Assembly (NCBI RefSeq): GCF_026262505.1
Contig: NC_067205.1
Span: 248,001 to 312,000 of the forward strand
Direction of reading: 5' to 3'
DNA from: Trichomonas vaginalis G3
Taxonomy: Eukaryota; Parabasalia; Trichomonadida; Trichomonadidae
DNA length: 64,000 nucleotides
This document shows positions 8,168 through 16,577 of this stretch, piece after piece. A model generated the notes under the pieces. That model made no database searches. It was not told the DNA's origin and was given only the letters and a program-made list of their open reading frames with translations. A program made the translations under genes and the position numbers. The stretch's first letter is position 1. Each line of letters opens with the position of its first letter.

Positions 8168-9055
8168 ATGTATACTCAGTCTGTAGATATGAATTTTGCA
8201 ACTCAAGAGCTCAAATGGGCCGAAAATCCAAACTATACAAGCGAATCAGAAGATATTGATGCAGACGGACATTTCCCACCACAATTGTTGCCAATTGAAA
8301 TTCAGAATGAATCCTATTTTTGTCCGCCAATCAATACAAAATACAAGAACAGTCTTATCAGCAAATATGTCAGACGCGAAAATACATACTCAAACAAAAA
8401 TATTATGAAAGGAAGATTGACATCTCAAATTCGTCCTGAAGAAAGAGATGCTGCTATATATGGAATGTTTTCTATATCAGTAGGATCTTCACTTTCGCAC
8501 AATACATTTGCATATGCTACAAGGCTCTTCGATTTATTGTTAAAAATGTCGGAGATCTCCGAAAGTGATATCAATATCTACGCTGCCACATGCTTGTTCA
8601 TAGCGACAAAGCTTGAGGATGAAGGTCCAATTGATTACTGCGAGCTTTTTTCATCCTTTTATGGAGATGTTTCCGTTAACAGTATTGTATCATGTGAACT
8701 ACGCATTCTAAGCGTTTTAAAGTTTGACTTAGAAGTCATTACACCCTTTTCTTATCTTGACCTGTTTCTTCCGGAATATTATAATCAAGCGACTCCAGAG
8801 ACCAATTTTACATTAAAAAGTATCACAATTGCTTGTGTATACTCTCTTCTACTGATTAATTGCTCAATGAACTACACAAGCTTTGAAATTTCCCAAGCAG
8901 TACTTGAAATTTCTCAAGCACTGATAAAAAAGGAAAAATGTATATCACAATCAGAATGTCATTTAAAGGTGATTGAATCCCTCTCTGTGGCATTTGATAT
9001 ACATGGTGTCTTGAGACCGATTTTTCCTCAACTCGAGGAATATATGCTTTTTTAA
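8168..9055 (+). CDS. Cyclin (A/B-like, N-terminal cyclin box)
   Basis: 295 residues. A cyclin box covers about residues 84-200: R-P-E-E-R-D-A-A-I begins it, L-F-I-A-T-K-L-E-D carries the conserved Lys (148), and C-E-L-R-I-L-S-V-L-K-F-D-L carries the conserved Glu (177). A second, weaker helical repeat follows to the C-terminus, which ends F-P-Q-L-E-E-Y. The N-terminal 80 residues are polar. Cyclins bind and activate cyclin-dependent kinases; the mitotic-type order of the box fits A/B cyclins better than transcriptional ones. The initiator directly upstream supports the ATG at 8168. Subtype is uncertain. Confidence 0.8.
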   Translation: MYTQSVDMNFATQELKWAENPNYTSESEDIDADGHFPPQLLPIEIQNESYFCPPINTKYKNSLISKYVRRENTYSNKNIMKGRLTSQIRPEERDAAIYGMFSISVGSSLSHNTFAYATRLFDLLLKMSEISESDINIYAATCLFIATKLEDEGPIDYCELFSSFYGDVSVNSIVSCELRILSVLKFDLEVITPFSYLDLFLPEYYNQATPETNFTLKSITIACVYSLLLINCSMNYTSFEISQAVLEISQALIKKEKCISQSECHLKVIESLSVAFDIHGVLRPIFPQLEEYMLF

Positions 9056-9643
9056 GCTCTTTTGTGTTTGTTAATAAAGTATTGCATCCTACTATTATGT
9101 TTCAATCTCAAATATCATTAAGAATGATTTCACATTCCCGAACATTTTTTGTTCAACTATGCCTTCATGTTTTTCATGAAAAATTCGATCCTTGATGATA
9201 TGATGAGCATGATTTTAGATGAAAACTTTCAATTATTTCAAAATGAAATGTGATATCGGTGTGAAATTTGTCAAGAACATATATAATTGCCAAAAGTTGT
9301 GTTACTAGTTATAGAATGATTAGGGAAGTATTAAAACAGTCATATAAACTCCTTCAGAAAAAGTAGTAGGGTATGACGGGTTGTGTGACTTTTTTTGTAA
9401 ACGTAAGAATTCATACAATATCGAGCGATTTTGTATCATTTTTTTAACATATGAAGTAAAAAATGTATGATTCTTACGGTTTTTATTCTTACGTTTTTGA
9501 ATAAATCAAGATTTAAAAATTTTCAAAATTGTAAGACATTTACACTCAGCCCATACATAATGAAATAAACACATTAAAAAAAATTAATATTAATTAAAAA
9601 ATAATTTATTTTTTATCTTTTATAAAAGAAGCTATATATATAG
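9056..9643. other. Intergenic with inverted CGTAAGAAT words
   Basis: No gene. CGTAAGAATTCATACA (9402-9417) faces TGTATGATTCTTACG (9464-9478), and another ATTCTTACG follows at 9485-9493. The two longer arms could form a 15-bp stem with one bulge. Confidence 0.4.
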
Positions 9644-9751
9644 ATGATGTCAGATATTCCGCGATTAATTAAACATTGTTTAAATCCTGAATGGAATCAA
9701 TGGAGTCATAATCAAAGACCTCATAAACGAGAAAAAGAAATTAGAAACTAA
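9644..9751 (+). CDS. Short ORF, 35 aa, unknown
   Basis: ATGATG start after TATATATATAG; 35 codons, Trp- and Arg/Lys-rich at the end (R-P-H-K-R-E-K-E-I-R-N). Position in the virus-like relic and the AT-rich start context suggest an element gene or its remnant. No family recognised. Confidence 0.3.
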   Translation: MMSDIPRLIKHCLNPEWNQWSHNQRPHKREKEIRN

Positions 9752-9940
9752 TGATTATTTGAATTTATGAAATCAATTATTTGATTCATTCTTTCTTCAA
9801 TCTCTTCTATTCTTTTGTTAAATCATCTATTTTCATTAATGAGGTGATTCTTGATTGAGGAATAGATTTCAAACTAACCACTCCTTTTATTTTTGAAATT
9901 TTGAATCCATCAACTTTAAACATTTTATTCAATTTACACG

Positions 9941-10435
9941 TTGTCAAATCTTCCTAACACTCAAGCATTTCAAGCAATTGTTACCGATAAACAATTTTAT
10001 GATAAAAACATTTTCAAATTCGCACCTTTTGATTTCTTCTGTTTTGATGAGAAATTTAAACCTAAATTAAAGAATAAAGCTGAAGAAAAAGCACATGAGA
10101 AGAAGTTATTGGGTTTAGCAATTGAGAAACAGGGTGATAACATGGTGGCGTTATGTCCTAAATGTTATCCATCATTCAACGGTTCAATTGATGGAAGTGA
10201 TTTTAAAAAGATTGCACAAAAAATGAAAGGTGTTAGTTTACGACAAAATAAACAATTAACACCTAAAAATTATTTGGATATAATAAATGATAAAGTGATA
10301 TTTGATGGTCAGAATATTAATTTACAACTTCAAAACGGGTCAATGACTCGCTTAACAATCGGTAAGACTGCATTAACAGGAGCACACACTAAGGCTGTAT
10401 GTTGTGAAAATGGATGTTGTATGCCATTTATTTAA
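9941..10435 (+). pseudogene. Protein-primed DNA polymerase B, C-terminal fragment
   Basis: The core M-V-A-L-C-P-K-C-Y-P (about residue 68), followed by K-M-K-G-V-S-L-R-Q-N and L-T-P-K-N-Y-L-D-I-I, matches the C-terminal thumb region of Maverick/adenovirus-type PolB, where an A-P-K-x-Y block precedes K-x-K-G-V. Only this last part of the gene is present, so it is a fossil fragment. It supports assigning the surrounding region to a Maverick-type element. Confidence 0.55.
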
Positions 10436-10561
10436 TATAATTTAAAATTTTATTTTTAATAAAATGCCACAGAAGAGACAAAAGGAACCGTTAATGATGG
10501 TTTTGATACTATGATTCAAAGAGGTGGGCACCCTTAAAACAATTATTTTATTTTTATATAA
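10436..10561 (+). other. Short spacer with element-type promoter
   Basis: Contains a tiny ORF starting at 10464 (ATG after TTTTTAATAAA) and ends in TTTTATTTTTATATAA just before the ATG at 10562. Confidence 0.35.
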
Positions 10562-10564
10562 ATG
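10545..10564 (+). promoter_or_regulatory. TATATAAATG start block
   Basis: A T-rich run followed by TATATAAATG, with the ATG being the start of the integrase-region ORF. Nearly the same block precedes 12892 (plus) and 12492 (minus). It resembles the TAAATG late promoters of large DNA viruses more than the host initiator. Confidence 0.45.
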
Positions 10565-12079
10565 AATAGCGCAGATTTAAAAAATTTAATTGATGATTTA
10601 GTATTTAATCAAAATTTTCTTACTTATTATGAATTAAAAGCATATCTCCAAAAATATGATAACACTATAACGGGTGATGATATGGGTTATTATTATCCAT
10701 ATTATAAAAATGAAATTTTGAAATATCATGATAAAATAATTTCTAAAATTAAAGACAAAATTAAAAATAATGAATATACAAAGGAAAAAACTAAATCACA
10801 ACTTAAACAATTGAAAGATTTCAAAAATAAAGTATTAACAGAAGAAGATATTGATGAATTATATAATTTATATAATCCTGAGCCGCAAAAGCCAAAGGAA
10901 CAAAAGCCAAAGGAACAAAACGCCCAGGTCCTTCAGACCATAAATGAAGCACAAGCTTTAATTTATGATTCGTTAGTTAAATCATATTCAGCCCGACTTT
11001 TAAATGAAGATCAACTTTTGGAATTCATCCTTCAACATAAACTCGAAGCGGGAAAGTATATCAAACCTTTATATACAGCATATTTAAAACAAATGAATAG
11101 AATACATCCAGAATTAATGAAGGGGGGAATGAAATCCAAAATCAAAGCAGATAAAATTAAACCACTTGCAACACCAAAACCTCCAACGACAGTACCTCCT
11201 CCTTCAGTTAATCCTTCATCATTCACTTTATTATATCCATTTCAAACATTAAAGAAGCAAAAAGATTTTAAAAAGGATTTCAAGATATTAAATAAACCAA
11301 CCGACCCAAAAATTCAACCGTTAAAGGAAAAATTTAGTCGCCCTTCATTTGCACCATATCCATATTCATACGAAATCGATCATTTAGAATATTCAAAAGG
11401 AAACGTTACTTATTTATTTGCCATTAACATTAACACCAGATATTTATATTGCATTCCGGTGAAAGGGAAAACAGAACAGGAAACAAGAAGAGCTATACAA
11501 TACTTACTAGATCATGAAAGAGTAGATAATATAAGGGGTGATGGTGATAAAGGATTTCAGGCAGCTATGGCTCATTATTTTCCACAAATTAATTTTTCTT
11601 TTCATCCTCTCCATATACGTTTCATAATAAAATAGTTGATGCGGTAATGAGAACTCTTAGAGATGCGTTAGGGGTTAACGGTCAGATATACTGGGATGGA
11701 AATCATGACTCCATCATACAGCAGTTAGTATATTATTACAATAATACATGGCATAGAACTATAAACATGAAACAGTGGAAATGAAAAATGATATTTCAAA
11801 AGAATGGGAATATATTAGAAAGCAAATGGAAAGGTTAAATGATGTTAAACGTGAACAAATTAATTCGGGGCTCATGAATTTTAAACAAGGGGAATAAAGT
11901 TTTGATTTCATCTCGATTATGGAAAAACTGATAAATCAATGACAAAAGAAGACGAAGATTTGACACAATAGCTGAATTTGTTAGATATATTAACGGCAAT
12001 GCATTAGTTGAGGTTAACAATAAATTAATAGAAATTCCGATTTATTTTATTACTCCATTATATTTAAATAATATTTAAT
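10562..12079 (+). pseudogene. Maverick-type DDE integrase region, fossil
   Basis: The ORF at 10562-11635 has a long Lys-rich, partly coiled-coil N-terminal half with a Pro-rich linker near residues 200-215. It then shows an integrase core: Y-S-Y-E-I-D-H-L carries the first Asp region, and I-R-G-D-G-D-K-G-F-Q the second. Downstream similarity to about 12079 includes Y-Y-N-N-T-W-H-R and a final basic, SH3- or chromo-like block. The gene is broken and treated as fossil. Integrases of this family insert Mavericks and related elements. Confidence 0.55.
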
Positions 12080-12438
12080 TTTTTATTTCGTAAGAAATGA
12101 GTGACAACGAAGCATCCAAGAGTCAGACGATGAATATAAAAGAAACTAAACAGAATTAAATCAAAAATATGCTATTACAAAAAGAAGCCGCAATGTGGTG
12201 GGGTTGAAAACGATCAAGAGAGGAAAGAAATAATCGAAAAATTAAAAACTTACCGTTCAATCCTTAAACTGAGTGAAGCAAAAAAAAAATAAAAAGAATT
12301 TAATAGAATAAATAAATTGATTGGAAGAGATGAATTTAATAAAGATGAATTTTTAAACTCAATCCAAATTTAATTTTTATTCCTCATCTTCTCGGTTTTC
12401 GTGGTTTGTTGTTTTTAATTTGTTCTTGCATCATTTTA
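12080..12438 (+). other. Degraded element DNA
   Basis: Contains a short coding-like stretch starting at the ATG at 12097 and Lys/Asn-rich remnants to about 12370. No intact gene or known family. Confidence 0.35.
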
Positions 12439-12492
12439 TCATTTCCTCCTTGTTATGATTTGTGGTAAATTTTGAGCTTGTGGGGTATCCAT
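12439..12492 (-). CDS. Tiny ORF reading outward from the left inverted repeat
   Basis: 17 codons starting at 12492 behind the same T-rich TATATAAATG block used at 10562 and 12892; basic C-terminus. It may be the start of a decayed gene. The promoter-like block is the stronger evidence. Confidence 0.25.
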   Translation of the reverse strand: MDTPQAQNLPQIITRRK

Positions 12493-12511
12493 TTATATAA
12501 AAATAAAATTT
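12490..12511 (-). promoter_or_regulatory. Outward TATATAAATG block in the left inverted repeat
   Basis: Read on the minus strand: T-rich run, TATATAA, then ATG at 12492. It has the same architecture as the start of the primase-helicase gene. Confidence 0.4.
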
Positions 12512-12834
12512 GATGTTATCGTTATGTTTTCATTAATGATTTTAGGTTATTCAATAATGAATTATTTTTGAAGAACTGAAGGTGTTACCATGTTACCATG
12601 TGCTACCATGTCAATTAACTTCTCTTAAAAATGATGACAACATGACATTTTGACAACAACACAGGAAATTTGATGTTATCGTTATGTTTTCATTAATGAT
12701 TTTAGGTTATTCAATAATGAATTATTTTTGAAGAACTGAAGGTGTTACCATGTTACCATGTGCTACCATGTCAATTAACTTCTCTTAAAAATGATGACAA
12801 CATGACATTTTGACAACAACACAGGAAATTTGAT
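12506..12834 (+). repeat. Left inverted repeat: two 160-bp units with iteron-like words
   Basis: Two nearly identical direct units (period 160 bp), followed by the first bases of a third. Each unit contains TACCATG three times within about 25 bases, a GACAAC...TGACA...GACAAC block, and an ATTAATGA...TTATTCAATAATGAATT part. The units recur in inverse orientation after the gene. Clustered short direct repeats beside a replication initiator gene are a common origin design. Confidence 0.75.
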
Positions 12835-12872
12835 GCAGCCCAAAAATAAAGTTGGTTTTAAAATTATTTTTT

Positions 12873-12894
12873 ATTTTTTATTCCTATATAAATG
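12873..12894 (+). promoter_or_regulatory. TATATAAATG start block of the primase-helicase gene
   Basis: ATTTTTTATTCCTATATAAATG, the ATG being the start codon. No trichomonad TCA initiator is visible, so transcription may follow an element-specific rule. Confidence 0.45.
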
Positions 12895-15204
12895 ACAGCA
12901 ACAAACAACAGCAGCAACTTTATCGTTTCTGATGAAAAAGTTATTGATTCATTAGTTGAGGAATTAGTTGTGGTAGAAACTAAAACCCTCAACGAAAGAA
13001 TTGGTGAAAACAAGATTGATTTACACAACTACCTCAAACATGATGGAGGAAGAGGAAGGAAAACTGGTATGGCTTTATTAGTAAATAAAATATCAAATTT
13101 AACGATTATAGATGTCGATATCAATAAATCATACAATGATGAACTTAAAGAAACAGTTAGAAAAGACATTCTATCAAAACTTTCGGATAAAGACGTTATA
13201 GTTAAAACCGCTTCAGGAGGTCTTCACATTTATTGCAACACTAATTTCTTCTATGCAGTTTCGAACAGAATGATTAAATGTTATTCCTGCAATGATTATG
13301 ATATTGATATAATGACTTCTATTGATGATTCAAAGCGTTCATTAGTGGTTATGGCTGATTCAAGAGTTCGCAAGAATGCAACAGAACCAATCAATACATA
13401 CTCATTCATTCGTGGAAGTTACGATTCAACATTAACCAGAACAGTGAATGATATATTAAATGATTTGAATATTAAGGTAAGAGTTGAACAGAAGAATGAA
13501 GAAATAAAGAGTATAATGAATGAAAACAAAGATGTAAACATTGACGATAAACTTGCCCAGAGCATAGTTGATGGCATCAGTGATTTTGAAGTACATAATG
13601 ACGGTGGAAACATGAATTTAGAAAAAGAAGTTACATTATTCACACTGTTTCAAGCAATTAATTCGTTACCTAATCATTTGATTAATGAAGCATACGATAA
13701 CGTTTATAACTTCTGCAATTTAACTGAAAATGCAAAAAGTAATTTTGAAAAAGCACGTAGTAGATATGCACATTTAATGACTTCTCCATTTGTTTTGGTG
13801 AAGATTCTAAAACTATATCAAAAGGAATATTATGATGAATACGTTTTGCCTTTATTACGTAAGCCAAAAATAACATTTGATATCAAACTTGATGACTCGT
13901 TTTTGATAACAGATATTAGACGCAAGGCTGAAAATCATCAGTATAAAAACAGTTCTGAAGTAATTGAGGATTTATCACGTGTAATCCGTTTTGTAGATTG
14001 TGGAAATAAATATTTCATTCAAAAGGACTATAATATCCACGACAAAATGAATCAAATATCATTCGTTCTTCAATCAAACATGAAAGAGTCACTTAAAATG
14101 ATTAAATTATTTAAAGAAGAAGGTAAAACAATAACAGCATGGGACGTACTATTAAATCAATTATCCTCATTAACCGTTAAGGGTGTTTGCTTTAAATCTG
14201 ATTCCCCCGATGTTTTCTCAACGTTTCAAGGTTATAAATACAACATTCTCGAAAAGCCTGATTACTCAAAAATTGAGATGTTTATGAATTTCATTAAAGA
14301 AGCCATTTGTGATAATAATGATGAAGTGTATAAATACCTTCTCGGCTGGATTGCATCAATGATTCAACATCCTGGAATCAAGAATGAAACAGCAATTATT
14401 TTGAAAGGACTTCAGGGAACAGGTAAAAACAGATTCACAGACATTATTTCTGAACTTCTCGCTGGTTATTCATGCAAAAACATTACTGAAATAGGTGAGC
14501 TAACGGGTAATTTCAACTCAGTAGTTGAAAATAAAATGTTTCTTGTACTTAATGAACTCAAGAATGTTGGTGAAGACAGACTTGCAAACTTCAACGCTTT
14601 GAAATCAATTATTACGGATAATGAGATTAGAATTAATGAAAAGAATCAACCCAGAAGAACTGCTCAGAACGTTGCAAACTTCATTTTCGTAACTAACAAT
14701 GTTTACCCTGTCAAAATTGAAGTTGGAGACAGAAGATATGTAGTTTTAAGGGTTAATGGTAAATTCAAGGGTCAATTTGATTACTTCAAGAATTTAATGG
14801 ATTCATGCACTAAGGAATTTTATGATAATTTACTAACATATTTTATCAATTACGACCTTTCATCATTTAATGTACGAATCATACCGATGACTGAAGCCAA
14901 ACAAGATTTAATTGAATTATCAACAAATCCTTTAGATGTATGGATAAATACACATTATGATGAATTGTGTGCAGGTATGACGTGTAAAAATGCTCTATTC
15001 TGCAAACCATCAGACATGAAAGACAAGAATTTCCAAATGAGTATTAAGGATAAATGTGATAGGAAACATAGAAGAATAGATGGTAAACAAACATGGTGTT
15101 ATGTTTTGAAAGAAGAAATGAAAGGATTATATAAACAGGTTGAACCAAACGATAATGAGGATTCATTTACTGATGATGAAATACCTGTAAATGAAGCTTT
15201 ATAA
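12892..15204 (+). CDS. Primase-polymerase/SF3 helicase (D5-like replication protein)
   Basis: 770 residues, intact. The N-terminal part fits an archaeo-eukaryotic primase/prim-pol fold: T-I-I-D-V-D (Asp74, Asp76), then T-A-S-G-G-L-H-I-Y (His112), then D-I-D-I-M (Asp137, Asp139). The C-terminal part is a superfamily 3 helicase: Walker A G-L-Q-G-T-G-K-N near 505-512, with Asn where Ser/Thr is usual; a hydrophobic strand ending L-N-E-L-K near 555 (Walker B); F-I-F-V-T-N-N near 598 (motif C). This AEP-SF3 fusion starts and unwinds replication forks in poxviruses, giant viruses, virophages and transpovirons. It is the only gene of the inverted-repeat element, and the ATG follows a TATATAA block. 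Assignment is firm at domain level; the element's lifestyle is inference. Confidence 0.8.
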   Translation: MTATNNSSNFIVSDEKVIDSLVEELVVVETKTLNERIGENKIDLHNYLKHDGGRGRKTGMALLVNKISNLTIIDVDINKSYNDELKETVRKDILSKLSDKDVIVKTASGGLHIYCNTNFFYAVSNRMIKCYSCNDYDIDIMTSIDDSKRSLVVMADSRVRKNATEPINTYSFIRGSYDSTLTRTVNDILNDLNIKVRVEQKNEEIKSIMNENKDVNIDDKLAQSIVDGISDFEVHNDGGNMNLEKEVTLFTLFQAINSLPNHLINEAYDNVYNFCNLTENAKSNFEKARSRYAHLMTSPFVLVKILKLYQKEYYDEYVLPLLRKPKITFDIKLDDSFLITDIRRKAENHQYKNSSEVIEDLSRVIRFVDCGNKYFIQKDYNIHDKMNQISFVLQSNMKESLKMIKLFKEEGKTITAWDVLLNQLSSLTVKGVCFKSDSPDVFSTFQGYKYNILEKPDYSKIEMFMNFIKEAICDNNDEVYKYLLGWIASMIQHPGIKNETAIILKGLQGTGKNRFTDIISELLAGYSCKNITEIGELTGNFNSVVENKMFLVLNELKNVGEDRLANFNALKSIITDNEIRINEKNQPRRTAQNVANFIFVTNNVYPVKIEVGDRRYVVLRVNGKFKGQFDYFKNLMDSCTKEFYDNLLTYFINYDLSSFNVRIIPMTEAKQDLIELSTNPLDVWINTHYDELCAGMTCKNALFCKPSDMKDKNFQMSIKDKCDRKHRRIDGKQTWCYVLKEEMKGLYKQVEPNDNEDSFTDDEIPVNEAL

Positions 15205-15226
15205 AGTATGATTTGAATTTATTTTT

Positions 15227-15531
15227 GCCTTCCTCCTGTGTTGTTGTCAAAATGTCATGTTGTCATCATTTTTAAGAGAAGTTAATTGACATGGTAGCAC
15301 ATGGTAACATGGTAGCACCTTCAGTTCTTCAAAAATAATTCATAAATGCCTTCCTCCTGTGTTGTTGTCAAAATGTCATGTTGTCATCATTTTTAAGAGA
15401 AGTTAATTGACATGGTAGCACATGGTAACATGGTAACACCTTCAGTTCTTCAAAAATAATTCATTATTGAATAACCTAAAAACCATTAACGATAAAATAT
15501 ATTTTTGGTCGTTAATGACAAAAATAAATGG
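15227..15531 (-). repeat. Right inverted repeat of the primase-helicase element
   Basis: Two units of about 121 bp (starting 15227 and 15348), each the reverse complement of the core of the left 160-bp units, followed by an outer tail matching the unit's other part (TTATTGAATAACCTAAAA) out to about 15531. Iteron words appear as CATGGTA and GTTGTC. The shorter period on this side shows the two ends are evolving separately. Confidence 0.7.
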
Positions 15532-15536
15532 TTCAT

Positions 15537-15966
15537 TTACTCACAATATTTTTGTACAAAACGACCCCAAACTTTTAACTTCTTTTCTGCAGTTTCTAAT
15601 GCTATCTTAGCGAGTTCATATTCTCTAAATTCTCTCTTTAAATCTTCTTGTTCCCATTGGTCTAGTTCGTATGGAGAATCTCTATAACCATAACATATCT
15701 CACCTTCATGTTCTAATTGTTTTTCGCACATTTTTCTAACTTCTTCTTCAAACAAATGTTTAGCATTCACTACTGTATCTTCGAGTTCTTCTTCATCTAA
15801 TTTCTCATGAACTTTCTTGTCTATGGAGTCCATAATATCTTTGACATAAAATGCATACTTTACAGAGCACCATTCAGCAACAAAATGAACGAGGTCAGGA
15901 TGTATGTAAATACCTTTGAATTCATTTATAACACCCTTAGTAAGCTCATAAAATGCTTGTTTTGAG
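15537..15966 (-). pseudogene. KilA-N domain protein fragment
   Basis: The frame ending at 15537 is open upstream to about 15966 and reads I-Y-I-H-P-D-L-V-H-F-V-A-E-W-C-S-V-K-Y-A-F, the hallmark of the KilA-N domain (G-x-Y-x-H-P-x-L-x-x-x-V-A-x-W). A Glu/Lys-rich helical tail of about 80 residues follows. KilA-N is a DNA-binding domain spread by large DNA viruses and phages and is greatly amplified in trichomonads. The N-terminal end is missing at the junction with 15967. Treated as a virus-derived fossil. Confidence 0.65.
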
Positions 15967-16577
15967 GTCGAGCCAATTCAAAAGTCAATATAAACCATTC
16001 AAAATTGAGAGGAAACTCATTGAGAGGCTCGGAATTCGAGTAGTGAGGAAGGGTAAATTTTGAGAGCCAAAATTTCAAATCCCCTCAATATTTCAAAGCC
16101 CTTCTACTTAGATTTTGTGACTACCTTATTTTCATGTTCTACTATAAATACTAAACAAATCTTCAAGAATTGAGTTCTTGATTAATAATGCAATTCGTAA
16201 GCCTGATAATGATGACCATTTCTGCTCAGAAAAAATCCGATTCCAACTTTACAAAATTAAATAATTTTTAGTTGTTCAATCCAATAATATCTCAAAAATA
16301 AGAGTATTTTCGTCTATACTTCGTACTTGAAACACTATTAGAAATCTCTAAGATATTACTATAAAGCCACAATTGTATTGAACCTTAGAAAAAAAAATCT
16401 CTAGCATACAATTAATTTTGATTCAAGTGATGTTCGGCATTAAAAGCAAAAATAATCATATACTAGAGAATTACACTTTTGGGTTGCTTCACGCCCCTTA
16501 CAAAACGTGTTAAATTCATCTACTAGAATTTTCCATAATAGATCTAATTACATATTTATTAAAATAACAAAATAAAA
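15967..16577. other. Intergenic, no gene seen
   Basis: Junction DNA after the KilA-N fragment has several GAGAGG and CTCAATTTTGAG-like words; the rest is AT-rich with no ORF or RNA gene that can be supported. Confidence 0.45.

Larger units (their letters stand above)
9644..12380 (+). mobile_element. Virus-like (Maverick/Polinton-type) fossil with PolB end and integrase
   Basis: This stretch holds a protein-primed-type DNA polymerase C-terminus, a DDE integrase region and several short ORFs, all on the plus strand. PolB plus rve integrase is the diagnostic pair of Maverick/Polinton elements. Several genes are broken and the element is not whole; it stops at the inverted-repeat primase-helicase element that begins near 12490. 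Gene starts here share a T-rich TATATAAATG context. Confidence 0.6.
12490..15531. mobile_element. Single-gene primase-helicase element with long inverted repeats
   Basis: One intact 770-codon gene is enclosed by long terminal inverted repeats. Left: two ~160-bp direct units (12506-12825). Right: two shorter ~121-bp units in inverse orientation (15227-15470) plus an outer tail (to about 15531). The last bases (ATAAATGG read outward) match on both sides. The element looks whole and separates a PolB/integrase relic from a KilA-N fragment. Primase-helicase plus inverted ends recalls transpovirons and virophage-like replicons, but no capsid, integrase or polymerase gene lies inside. Long repeats and one replication gene suggest an autonomous or helper-dependent replicon. 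Confidence 0.6.
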
